This document shows, in pieces, positions 39,301 through 46,022 of a DNA stretch of 64,000 bases. A program made the position numbers and the translations under genes. Within the stretch, counting starts at the first letter, position 1; every line of letters starts with the position of its first letter. This stretch comes from Candidatus Cloacimonadota bacterium (lineage in GTDB: Bacteria; Muiribacteriota; UBA6191). The stretch is from positions 248,001-312,000 of the forward strand of contig JAGSHD010000003.1 of assembly GCA_023954715.1 (NCBI GenBank), given 5' to 3'. Below the pieces are notes generated by a model, which was not told where the DNA came from, made no database searches, and saw only the letters and a list, made by a program, of their open reading frames with translations.

Positions 39301-39325
39301 CACTTTGGATATCTTGATACTTCAT
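36302..39325 (-). CDS. C39-like ABC exporter with two cyclic-nucleotide-binding domains (inactive peptidase)
   Basis: 1007 residues. Two cyclic-nucleotide-binding domains (about 15-125 and 145-260); the second has GEMSLLYSRPR (213-223), the phosphate-binding cassette with its Arg, whereas the first lacks that Arg. A C39-like domain follows (about 300-430), but the catalytic Cys is Asn315 (MNG in place of DCG) although His390 and Asp404 remain. Then six membrane helices and an ATPase: Lys810 in GRSGSGKST, signature LSTGQ, Walker B LILDEAL, but Asn965 where the H-loop His belongs. It probably exports without cutting, or pairs with the exporter at 32279. No good ribosome site at the ATG. Confidence 0.88.
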   Translation of the reverse strand: MKYQDIQSALNQNDLLNIIPNDEIQKIADTFQVYSFSLGDIILKAGDKAQGFFVVYSGKCRVLDDSGPDKAITLATLQKGDSFGEESLLLNKEISKTIRASSTVIVLKIPAQVFHQLISKYDEFHQLIQQRIQLHDEVNFLRTLQVFSSLNPKDSKLLLDSVQRVSLKEGQFLFEENDPGDAAFIIRKGKVKIVKQSSKDTLIAIIRPGVLIGEMSLLYSRPRSAAALATEDTELLKLSRDQFVSITEKSPNVEKLLNKQATYRLMQEETLLAQGDASHKYADIESLLTSSYKSLKSDYKARKFYCVESQSALMNGVCCISMVAASLHINYSIDQLVDQQILSNKIETLSSISHKLEHLDILTRSLYVDKNKLSQTLLPAIIEDSNGMLHVLYSFDDTGAIVCDPQKGLIHYPVGEFFSLWNQKMISLRSAPNLSKDQTLFNYCLGIFRPYLTLLLGMIVMSMFIHILSLFGPFAVSVLMDEVLVYKDHYLFNSIVLIGLTVMSFQCFAYFLRANIVLHTMRKVSNSITLKFFHYILSLNMKEQNKMQVGDLSSRINENEKLLSLVSNNSINVLSDSFSIFVYLLVLFAIHPTLSTTILVFLVTFLLFFIILSPLIRRQESLSFNTRNNQETFIIDLLNGIKTIKIDASERIFFRNGLGHFYETETQRYKAYELNSILTLSFSLLSNLCFIYCLYMGPYLVLNNEISTGGFLLYYACLAFILIPLKDLGRIWDEFLEIKNSLKRISEVFELSSEFSPSFTNLHTLDGHISLVDVNFQFDPSSYKKTIQDVSLNIGSGEHVSLVGRSGSGKSTLVQLISKLYEAHSGAILLDQRDILSIDAQAIRQQICLVESESWVFSGTIRENLSIAAKEIDFDKIIAASSLTLAHEFIQKLPNKYNTIIGEQGVKLSTGQLQKIALARAILMSPQVLILDEALSALDPESESKVFSNLNNIMKGKTLIYIGSNRKNIQTSDRIYVLHFGRLVESGTHQQLQNNKDMYYHQFCKEL

Positions 39326-39513
39326 ACAATCATTTTAAGTCTACTCATAAGTTTTGGAATCATTGTTTACCTAAACCAAAAAAGCTGAAAGAAAAAGCTC
39401 ATCTGCAAACCAACAGAAGAGGCACAATAACTGGCTTAGTAAACATGATTCTATTTTAGGGTACAAAGAAGGGGTTTGTCCACTTTATTTCAAGTGAATT
39501 ACTCTTCAAAATT

Positions 39514-40275
39514 CTATGAACTCGCTTGTTCATCAAAAATATGATAATGGATAGAAGCCTTAGAAGAGACTTTTTCTAGGAGGAGATCGAATAAACGATG
39601 TTGGATGAAGTCGAGTTGGCTATCAATAGAAGGGACGATAAACTGGGCTAACTTGAATATGTGATATTGAGATCCAAGCTTAAAAGGGCCCACAACATCT
39701 CCTACTTTCGCTTTAAATAACTCTGCTTCTATTTGCCCTGTAAGATTATGTCTACTAAAAAAACCTGCGTATCCACCCAAGTGCTTTGTTTCAAGATCAA
39801 TAGAGTGGTTCATGGCAATTAGGTGAAAGTTTTCGTCTTCTTCGGTGATTTGCAAGTATAACTCTTCAGCGAGATCCTGGTTAGACACAGTAATGTTGTA
39901 AATCTCGATTTTTTCAAACTCTAATTTGTGCTCTAAAAAATAAGACTTAATCTGATCGTCACTAAACGAATGTAAGATTTTGTTTTTTAAAATTTGAATG
40001 TATAAACCCTCTTGAAATGTATAGAAGGTCATGAACCGCTCTTGCAACCATACTTTAAAGTCATCTAAGGACTCTAAGGAGAGTTCGTATCGAAGTTCGT
40101 TGGCGGCAATTTGCAACTCTTGATCGCTAACAGCAATACCGTGTTTGCTACAATAACTTTTAACTAAGAGATCACTAATTGTTTCATCAAGAAAGGTGTT
40201 TGATTTCATTACTGATGATCTCAAGGCATCAGCCACATTTATTTTTATATCATTGACCTCTAATAGACAACTCAT
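39514..40275 (-). CDS. PpiC/parvulin-type peptidyl-prolyl isomerase
   Basis: About 253 residues. SurA-like helical N-terminal part (about 1-120) and a parvulin domain (about 125-225): NITVSNQDLAEELY, LGGYAGFF, FKAKVGDVVGPFKLGSQYHIFKL. There is no signal peptide, so it would act in the cytoplasm. Genes of this kind are common partners of C39/HlyD export cassettes in cyanobacteria, where they are thought to prepare the cargo; here it is the first gene of the export operon. ATG at 40275 is chosen; a GTG at 40290 is possible. 188 bp separate it from the exporter gene downstream. Confidence 0.75.
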   Translation of the reverse strand: MSCLLEVNDIKINVADALRSSVMKSNTFLDETISDLLVKSYCSKHGIAVSDQELQIAANELRYELSLESLDDFKVWLQERFMTFYTFQEGLYIQILKNKILHSFSDDQIKSYFLEHKLEFEKIEIYNITVSNQDLAEELYLQITEEDENFHLIAMNHSIDLETKHLGGYAGFFSRHNLTGQIEAELFKAKVGDVVGPFKLGSQYHIFKLAQFIVPSIDSQLDFIQHRLFDLLLEKVSSKASIHYHIFDEQASS

Positions 40276-40319
40276 AAAAAGAACACTCACTTTAAACTAT
40301 TACAAATTTACACAGATAC

Positions 40320-40336
40320 TTCTACTTTAAGTAGAA
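40320..40336. repeat. Inverted repeat in the leader of the export operon
   Basis: Perfect arms TTCTACTT and AAGTAGAA around one central T. It lies between the predicted transcription start (about 40353) and the foldase gene, so it may be an operator for a dimeric regulator or a small RNA hairpin. Confidence 0.45.
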
Positions 40337-40359
40337 AAATATCATCAAATGTTGTGTAC

Positions 40360-40388
40360 ATTATGCCTCAAATTTGAGTAAACATCAA
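40360..40388 (-). promoter_or_regulatory. Sigma-70-type promoter of the export operon with embedded palindrome
   Basis: On the minus strand TTGATG (40388-40383) and CATAAT (40365-40360) are separated by exactly 17 bp, pointing at the foldase-exporter-adaptor-exporter genes. The spacer contains the perfect 12-bp palindrome CTCAAATTTGAG (40367-40378), placed where a bound repressor would block RNA polymerase. Confidence 0.5.
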
Positions 40389-40444
40389 GGTCTTTCACCA
40401 GTATATTTGATCTACTCTAAGCCTAAAGCTAGTTTTAGAAATAC

Positions 40445-42136
40445 CTAGGACTTTTTAGATTTTTGTATATTGAGTTTTTTGAGTTTACGATATAAATAAC
40501 CTTCACTTAGGCCAAGGTTGCTTGCTACTTCTTTCATACTTTCAAACTGTTCAAGATTAGATATAATTATATTTCTTTCAAAGTGCTCTACTTGACTAGC
40601 TAATGTATGTGAAACAGCTTGGTTTTGGCTATTAATATAACCTGGAAGCTGAATACTCTGAATCAATGAGTTAGATTGAGTAGAAAAGTAGAGTTGTCTT
40701 AAAATATTTTGTAATTCTCTGATGTTTCCAGGCCATGTATATTTTTTGAGAGTGTCTAAACAGGATAAACTTACACCTAAAACTCCACGATTATATTTAG
40801 TTTCCAATTCAGTGAGAAAATATTTAACCAATGAAGAGAGGTCACTCTGTCTTGACATTAAAGGAAGCAATTCAAGTATGGCCTGCGATAAACGAAAAAA
40901 CAGATCGGTACGCATAACTTTACCTGATAGTAGTTCAGTTTGCGTCTTATTTGTCGCAGCAACCACTTTTATATCGGCTGTTTCTAGGATGGTACCACCG
41001 ACTTTATAGTAGTCTCTCTCTTGTAGAACACGAAGGAGTTTCGACTGCATAGATAAGGGTAATTCAGCGATCTCATCCAAAAATAATGTTCCTCCTTGGG
41101 CTTGCTTTATTCTTCCGTCCCTAGATCCAACTCCGGTAGCAGTACCTTCTACTGTACCAAAGAGTTCTGCTTCAAGTAACTCAGTAGGAATAGCAGCACA
41201 ATTCAAGGCAATGTAGGCACCTTTACGATTTGTAGACCATAGGTCATGAAGAGATTGAGCTACAAGCTCTTTACCTGTACCAGTTTCGCCTAAGATTAAA
41301 ACAGCATCAGAATTAGCTACTAAAGCAGTTTTACTCACGAGCTGTTTTCGTTGTTGATTACCAACAAGTTTGTCCCACTTAAAATTATCTGAATCAAAAG
41401 TTTTTGTTTTAACTGGAGTATCACTGGATAAGTGATATAAAAATAACACTGTATCCAAAAAATCAAGTTTACTTTGCTCATATTGTTGATGTGGTAAAAG
41501 TGTGTCCAAACACAAGGTAAAATCAACCACATTAATTTGGACCTGATGGTAGTCCTTGACACTGACTCCACTAGGAGGGCGGCCATATTCAGCAACCAAC
41601 TCTATGTCGTGAGAAAATTTCTTTTTCAGTTGAATATGAAGGGGACTAAAGCAGTGCAGCAATGATTGTACTAAGGCTTCTTCTTTGGGTAAGGATAAAA
41701 ACAAACTCTTTAAATCACTTAAAGTAAAAGGTTTATCTTTAGGATCTACTTGCACTTTAGACGAATCAATTTCTAAAGAAATGGCCCTAGAAAGATCTTT
41801 GTTAGTAATTTTGCTTATAATTCCGCTTAAATCGCCAAAAGTAAACTCTTGATCACAATCCACCGCTGTAAGTTGATCTAGTAAAACAGACCGATATAGT
41901 ACCTTAGAGTCATGAATTGATTCTATGAAAATCTCATCACCATGTAGTTTTAATCGCAAATGTCTATTGCGAATAGCAGCACTATCCAAAGAAATTGTAT
42001 TATCAATACTCGACCCAATATAAGTATCCCCTTGTTTCAGGAGAAATGTTTGAGTCCATTGTTCAGCATGTATAGTTAACTGATATTTTACAATACTAGA
42101 CTTTTGTGGTTTTAATTCTTCAAATATTAAACTCAT
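40445..42136 (-). CDS. FHA-domain sigma-54-type transcription activator
   Basis: 563 residues from the ATG at 42136, which has AAAGG 6 nt upstream; the frame opens at 42211. FHA-like N-terminus (about 10-95), but the phospho-binding Arg and Ser are replaced (YIGSS, RNRHL). Central AAA+ domain: Walker A GETGTGKE, Walker B GGTLFLDEIAELP, RTDLFFRL. C-terminal Fis-type helix-turn-helix (MKEVASNLGLSEGYLYRKL). The loop that contacts sigma-54, normally GAFTGA, reads GTATGV (331-336). It faces away from a clear sigma-54 promoter 189 bp upstream of its start and most likely drives the peptide gene there. Confidence 0.88.
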   Translation of the reverse strand: MSLIFEELKPQKSSIVKYQLTIHAEQWTQTFLLKQGDTYIGSSIDNTISLDSAAIRNRHLRLKLHGDEIFIESIHDSKVLYRSVLLDQLTAVDCDQEFTFGDLSGIISKITNKDLSRAISLEIDSSKVQVDPKDKPFTLSDLKSLFLSLPKEEALVQSLLHCFSPLHIQLKKKFSHDIELVAEYGRPPSGVSVKDYHQVQINVVDFTLCLDTLLPHQQYEQSKLDFLDTVLFLYHLSSDTPVKTKTFDSDNFKWDKLVGNQQRKQLVSKTALVANSDAVLILGETGTGKELVAQSLHDLWSTNRKGAYIALNCAAIPTELLEAELFGTVEGTATGVGSRDGRIKQAQGGTLFLDEIAELPLSMQSKLLRVLQERDYYKVGGTILETADIKVVAATNKTQTELLSGKVMRTDLFFRLSQAILELLPLMSRQSDLSSLVKYFLTELETKYNRGVLGVSLSCLDTLKKYTWPGNIRELQNILRQLYFSTQSNSLIQSIQLPGYINSQNQAVSHTLASQVEHFERNIIISNLEQFESMKEVASNLGLSEGYLYRKLKKLNIQKSKKS

Positions 42137-42147
42137 AATTACCTTTT

Positions 42148-42164
42148 GGTCATTTAATGTGACC
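42148..42164. promoter_or_regulatory. Candidate activator-binding palindrome (enhancer)
   Basis: Inverted repeat GGTCA-N7-TGACC lies just before the activator gene and about 190 bp upstream of the sigma-54 transcription start, a normal distance for an enhancer bound by a sigma-54 activator. An extra half site GGTCA occurs at 42240-42244. Binding by the adjacent activator is an inference. Confidence 0.4.
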
Positions 42165-42324
42165 GAATGTTCAAAGCCCTTATATAATAGCATTGTGTAG
42201 GGAAAAATCACAAATATATATAATATTCGCTTAAGATATGGTCAAAAATAGAGTAAGGCAAGTAATATCTAGTGATGCCAATATTTATGCATCTTATAGC
42301 TGTTTAACTATAAGAATAAAATAA

Positions 42325-42341
42325 TTGGCACAGTACGTGCT
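42325..42341 (+). promoter_or_regulatory. Sigma-54 (-24/-12) promoter
   Basis: TTGGCAC (42325-42331) and GTGCT (42337-42341) give the invariant GG (42327-42328) and GC (42339-42340) with exactly 10 bp between them, as in the consensus TGGCAC-N5-TTGC; TTGC is TGC-like here (GTGCT). Transcription would start near 42352, toward the G-rich leader and the double-glycine peptide gene. A sigma-54-type activator is encoded divergently next door, which strongly supports the call. Confidence 0.8.
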
Positions 42342-42525
42342 ATAAGGTAGTCGTCGCAAGAGAGTATATGAAGTTCTGGGGGGAATGAATATACAACTTA
42401 CTCTTATGACTACTATTTACCGGTTGGGGAATCAGGGGGAGTAATCTTCATGGGGATCGAGTAGATAAACTTTAGTAAGATATTTATATGGGGGTGTTTT
42501 TAATACCAACATGGGGGAATGTTTT

Positions 42526-42572
42526 ATTCCATCAGGAAAACTAATGGCTGGGGCTTGTTTTTCTGATGGAAT
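42526..42572 (+). repeat. Long hairpin in the G-rich leader
   Basis: ATTCCATCAGGAAAAC (42526-42541) pairs with GTTTTTCTGATGGAAT (42557-42572): 16 bp with one G-U pair and a 15-nt loop that contains GGGG (42550-42553). No poly-T follows, so it is not a simple terminator. Confidence 0.75.
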
Positions 42573-42624
42573 ATATCTTACAATGATTATGGGGTTAAAT
42601 GATTTAGTTTGCACGCGGGGGCGT

Positions 42625-42642
42625 ACTTCCTAATTTTGGAGT
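42625..42642 (+). promoter_or_regulatory. Hairpin covering the ribosome-binding site of the peptide gene
   Basis: ACTTCC (42625-42630) can pair with GGAGT (42638-42642) with one bulged T and a 7-nt loop. GGAG (42638-42641) is the ribosome-binding site 5 nt before the ATG at 42647, so this small stem could hold back translation. The stem is short and its stability is uncertain. Confidence 0.35.
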
Positions 42643-42646
42643 ATTT

Positions 42647-42805
42647 ATGTTTGGGGAAAATAAACTACGAATAGAGTTCACTGATCTAGAAAAAAGATCA
42701 AGAGAGTTAACAACAGATGAACTAAAAAGAATTTTTGGTGGCTCATCTTTCGTGAATAAGTTAAAATCTGATTTAGATAAACAAAATCTAAATAAAAAAT
42801 TTTAA
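42647..42805 (+). CDS. Double-glycine leader peptide, probable cargo of the C39 exporter
   Basis: 52 codons, with GGAG 5 nt before the ATG. Residues 21-32 read LTTDELKRIFGG, matching the class double-glycine leader at every key position: Leu -12, Thr -11, Glu -8, Leu -7, Ile -4, Gly -2, Gly -1. Cutting after Gly32 leaves a 20-residue core starting SSFV and ending NKKF, with five Lys, two Asp and no Cys, so it is cationic and probably amphipathic. It could be a bacteriocin or a signalling peptide. It follows a sigma-54 promoter and lies opposite the export operon. No modification enzymes are nearby. I infer export and maturation by the protein encoded at 32279. Confidence 0.8.
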   Translation: MFGENKLRIEFTDLEKRSRELTTDELKRIFGGSSFVNKLKSDLDKQNLNKKF

Positions 42806-42892
42806 TTTATGATCAAATTTAGTTAGCTCACTGCATTGCCAGTATCAGACTAAGGTCATAGCTATCCACTCTTTTAAACGAAGTTTGGGTTT

Positions 42893-43771
42893 ATGGTGAT
42901 TAAGATGCCTGATACTAAAAAAGTAACTCTACAAGAAATCTCTCAAAAAATTGAGTCCGTTTCGACTATTCCAACGGTAGCCTTTCAAATTTTAGACGCT
43001 ATCAACGATCCAGATGCATCTGTTAATGACTTAGAAAAATTAATCAAATTAGACCCTAGCTTAAGCTCTAAAGTTTTAAACATGGCCAACTCTGCATACT
43101 TTGGCCAAACCTCTCCTGTATATGAGATCAAACATGCTCTTATTAATTTAGGATTTCGTACGGTCACCGAGATAGCCTTGTCAGCTTCGGTTTGCGAAAG
43201 TTTTAAATCCAATGAAAATATTGCTCATTACAATCGTACAGGCCTATGGGAACATAGTGTAGCTGTTGCTCTTTGTGCTAAATTACTAGCAAAAACAATT
43301 AAAGCAACATACGAGGAAATTGTTTTTAGTATAGGGATTTTACACGACCTTGGAATCATCATGTTTGACCAATACTTAAATGATGAGTTTATTGAAATCT
43401 TAAATAATCCTGATGTACAAAATTATCCGTTAGTTTTGTTTGAAAAAGAACTAGTAGGCTTTGATCATCAAGAGCTCGTCCATGAGGTTTTAAAGACATG
43501 GAAACTACCTGAGGCTTTTAAAGCCAGTATTGCAAATCATCATATTGTAGATAATAATGAATGCGGAGAAATATGCAGAATTATTTATCTATCCAATATT
43601 ATTTGCAATAGCCTTAAGATTGGTTTTGTAGAAACAACATCTATTGATATGGATGCTTACAAGCTTTGTTTAAGTGAGTTACAGCTCAAAGAAGACGATG
43701 TAGAAGTAATTAAAGATAAACTGCAATCTGAAATAAAGAAAGCAGAAGACTTCTTGTCTATGGCTAATTAG
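42893..43771 (+). CDS. HDOD-domain signalling protein
   Basis: 292 residues, essentially one HDOD domain: ISTIPTVAFQILDAINDPDAS-like opening (here VSTIPTV), LEKLIKLDPSLSSKVLNMANSAYFG, LINLGFRTVTEIALS, then ILHDLGIIMFDQY and an HH pair in IANHHIV. The HDOD fold resembles HD phosphohydrolases but usually lacks full metal sites; members act in regulation. It begins 87 bp after the peptide gene without an intervening terminator, so read-through from the sigma-54 promoter is possible. The start may be ATG 42893 or ATG 42905. Confidence 0.85.
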   Translation: MVIKMPDTKKVTLQEISQKIESVSTIPTVAFQILDAINDPDASVNDLEKLIKLDPSLSSKVLNMANSAYFGQTSPVYEIKHALINLGFRTVTEIALSASVCESFKSNENIAHYNRTGLWEHSVAVALCAKLLAKTIKATYEEIVFSIGILHDLGIIMFDQYLNDEFIEILNNPDVQNYPLVLFEKELVGFDHQELVHEVLKTWKLPEAFKASIANHHIVDNNECGEICRIIYLSNIICNSLKIGFVETTSIDMDAYKLCLSELQLKEDDVEVIKDKLQSEIKKAEDFLSMAN

Positions 43772-43789
43772 GAGCTATAGATAGAAAGC

Positions 43790-44899
43790 CTATAACTTAC
43801 TCTTGCTACCTTTCATACCAAGCAAACCTAAAACCCAATCGGAAATCCGTTGCAGTATCATGCGGTTTGAAGTAGCTTCTTCATAAACTAAGAGTCTTAA
43901 CTCACCTAGATTTTCTTTTTTCTTAAGGCTTTTGACTATGCTTTCTAGCTCTTTTTTACTTAAACCTCTATTTCTGATGTTGTAAAAAACAGGTTTTAAT
44001 AGTAGGTTTTTCCAGCCCTTATTGCAATATTTGTCATATAAGGTAATGATAGACATGATCTCTTGATTAGATTTATATATTGCTTGTCTTACTTTTTCAA
44101 CGATCTTATCCTCAAGCTCATTATCCATACCAACTTTTGGTGTAAAATCTAAAAGGTCCGTTAATGAAAGTAACTCTAAGCCTTCAACCAAAAAAGATTT
44201 CAAGACTTTCATTTTTGTTATACGCATTTGTAAACTATCAACAATGGCTGGCTCTTTAGAAGATTTCATTAAGACTTCACGAGCTTTTTTAAGGGTGATT
44301 TTGATTTCATCCCATAAATTGCAAAAAGTTTGACCTTTATACTTCTTAGCTAAAATTTGCTCCTTAACTAGTAAGTCCGATTCACTTTTATTTGATAAAA
44401 GCATTATACTAACCCAATCAGAAGACTTCTTTTGATAAGAAAATAGTTTCGTATATACCAAATCATAGTGAGGAGATTCTGGGGGTATATAGCTTAAAAG
44501 GAGCTTACAATGATCAAATTTACGGCTAGCTCTATATAGTTTATTTAGGCAAAAAAGCTCTTCGTCTGTCATCTCTGACATACCTGTTACTTTTCGACTT
44601 TCATCTAAAATTTGTGCCCATTGATCGAAACATAAATTATCTGATGTTTCCATTTCAGATATTTTATTCATCATCATGTGCTGATGGACCAGTTTATCTT
44701 TCATGGTAACAGCTTTTAAAAATTTGTTTTTCCAAAAGATATAGGGCTGATCAGAATCTTCATCGCCGTCTTTGCTATAGGCTTGACTTGCTTTGACCTC
44801 AGCTAATGCAGCACCTATAGATTGAGTTACAGTCGCTGTTAAACTATTAAAAAAATCATCGGACAGAACGTCAACGTCCCCCTGTGAAAATAAACCCAT
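43790..44899 (-). CDS. Unknown protein, tandem paralogue A
   Basis: 369 residues, not recognised. Soluble and strongly helical, without signal peptide or clear membrane segment except a weakly hydrophobic C-terminus (ISDWVLGLLGM). It is plainly homologous to its upstream neighbour: shared features in order are LSDDFF near residue 12, a W at about 56, CLNKLYRASRKFD, YIPPESPHYD, WVSIMLLSN, LWDEIK, KMKVLKSFL, FTPKVGMDNELE and KGWKNLLLKP. No catalytic motif stands out. Ends 18 bp from the convergent HDOD gene. No function can be given. Confidence 0.6.
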   Translation of the reverse strand: MGLFSQGDVDVLSDDFFNSLTATVTQSIGAALAEVKASQAYSKDGDEDSDQPYIFWKNKFLKAVTMKDKLVHQHMMMNKISEMETSDNLCFDQWAQILDESRKVTGMSEMTDEELFCLNKLYRASRKFDHCKLLLSYIPPESPHYDLVYTKLFSYQKKSSDWVSIMLLSNKSESDLLVKEQILAKKYKGQTFCNLWDEIKITLKKAREVLMKSSKEPAIVDSLQMRITKMKVLKSFLVEGLELLSLTDLLDFTPKVGMDNELEDKIVEKVRQAIYKSNQEIMSIITLYDKYCNKGWKNLLLKPVFYNIRNRGLSKKELESIVKSLKKKENLGELRLLVYEEATSNRMILQRISDWVLGLLGMKGSKSKL

Positions 44900-44918
44900 A
44901 TTGGCTCCTAAATAATGT

Positions 44919-46022
44919 CTATTTATCTTTTACTCTTGGTTTAAAGAGCTGAAATATCATATTAAAAAATCGTAATATTATATTGCTACGATTGTCAAAA
45001 TCATGTTTTAAACGTTTATAAAGTACCTCTAAGTTTGATTTACCCTTAATCAAGATTAGTAGACTTTCTAGCTGTTCTTGAGTTAGATTTCTGGCAATTA
45101 TATTATCATAAATCGGCTCTAACAGTATATTTTTCCACCCCTTAGTACAGTTTTTCTGATAGGTGATCACTAACACAAAGTCATCTAACGCCGAATAACG
45201 CGCTGCATCTACTATAGTTTCAATCAATAGTTCTTCGAGCTCGGAGTCCATAGAAATTTTAGGATTGAAGTTTAAGAGTTCTTCGAGATTTAAACTATGT
45301 AAACAGTTGATTAAATAAGTCTTTAAAACAACCATTTTATCAATACGCTCTACCATTTCCATTTGTATAGCGGGATCTTTTTTATGTTTAGAAAGTCTTT
45401 TACGAGCGGATCCAATGACAAACTTAAACTCATCCCAAATTTTGGCATAAGATACCCCGTTGTAACGTTGTAATATTAAACGCTCCTTCAAAGCCTCATT
45501 AGTTTTAGTAGTATTACTCAGTAAAAATAATGGTACCCACTGATTAACCTTCGTTTGATTGTTTAAAAGCTCCTCGAAAATATCATCATAATGGGGAGCA
45601 TCATTTGGTATATATTGAATCAACTCTTTATAATCATCAAATCTTTTTGCTGCTCGAAACATTTTGTTTAAACAATAGGTTGCCTCGAGGCTCATTTCTT
45701 CATTATCAGACTCAGGTACCAATAAAATCATGATTTGGTTCCACTGAGCAAAAAATCTTTTTAAATCTGTTTCATTAGAATTTAAATTAACCATCATCAT
45801 ACGGATGTTTAGATTTTGATCTTCTGGAATAGGGGATTTATTGTATCTTTGTCTCCAATACATAAAGGGTTTTTCATGATCTGGAGTTTCGTCTTTAAGA
45901 TAGGTTTGATTTACCTTTACAGTCTCTACGGCTTGAGTAAAAAGGGGTTGTAGTTCAGCTGCAACTTTTGCAAAATGTTCATCCGATAACGGATTCAAAT
46001 TTTTCCACAAAAACACACTCAT
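44919..46022 (-). CDS. Unknown protein, tandem paralogue B
   Basis: 367 residues, the first gene of a two-gene unit with paralogue A 19 bp downstream. Same domain along the whole length: LSDEHF, YWRQRYNKS, CLNKMFRAAKRFD, YIPNDAPHYD, WVPLFLLSN, IWDEFK, KMVVLKTYL, FNPKISMDSELE, KGWKNILLEP, and a C-terminus with a hydrophobic FFNMIFQLF. The two proteins share perhaps a third of residues by eye, so the duplication is not recent. No signal peptide. Function unknown. They lie between the peptide-export island and the aromatic genes. Confidence 0.6.
   Translation of the reverse strand: MSVFLWKNLNPLSDEHFAKVAAELQPLFTQAVETVKVNQTYLKDETPDHEKPFMYWRQRYNKSPIPEDQNLNIRMMMVNLNSNETDLKRFFAQWNQIMILLVPESDNEEMSLEATYCLNKMFRAAKRFDDYKELIQYIPNDAPHYDDIFEELLNNQTKVNQWVPLFLLSNTTKTNEALKERLILQRYNGVSYAKIWDEFKFVIGSARKRLSKHKKDPAIQMEMVERIDKMVVLKTYLINCLHSLNLEELLNFNPKISMDSELEELLIETIVDAARYSALDDFVLVITYQKNCTKGWKNILLEPIYDNIIARNLTQEQLESLLILIKGKSNLEVLYKRLKHDFDNRSNIILRFFNMIFQLFKPRVKDK

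Larger units (their letters stand above)
42352..42646 (+). ncRNA. G-run-rich structured leader RNA (or small RNA)
   Basis: About 295 nt between the sigma-54 start and the peptide gene, with no protein-like coding. It contains nine runs of four to six G (42378, 42426, 42435, 42452, 42490, 42513, 42550, 42591, 42617), plus one just inside the peptide gene (42653), although the genome is AT-rich; C runs are absent. Several runs can sit in hairpin loops: GGTT-GGGG-AATC, AACAT-GGGGGA-ATGTT (42508-42523) and ACGC-GGGG-GCGT (42613-42624). It could be a regulatory leader or a separate small RNA. I recognise no known riboswitch. Confidence 0.5.

Noticed and set aside
42432..42614. 60-codon minus-strand open frame across the G-rich leader
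   Set aside because: Antisense to the structured leader, low-complexity product, no ribosome-binding site; it exists because C runs on that strand read as Pro codons.
42511..42633. 40-codon plus-strand open frame in the leader (starts MGEC)
   Set aside because: No ribosome-binding site, runs through the long hairpin, and composition is set by the G runs. An upstream regulatory frame cannot be fully excluded.
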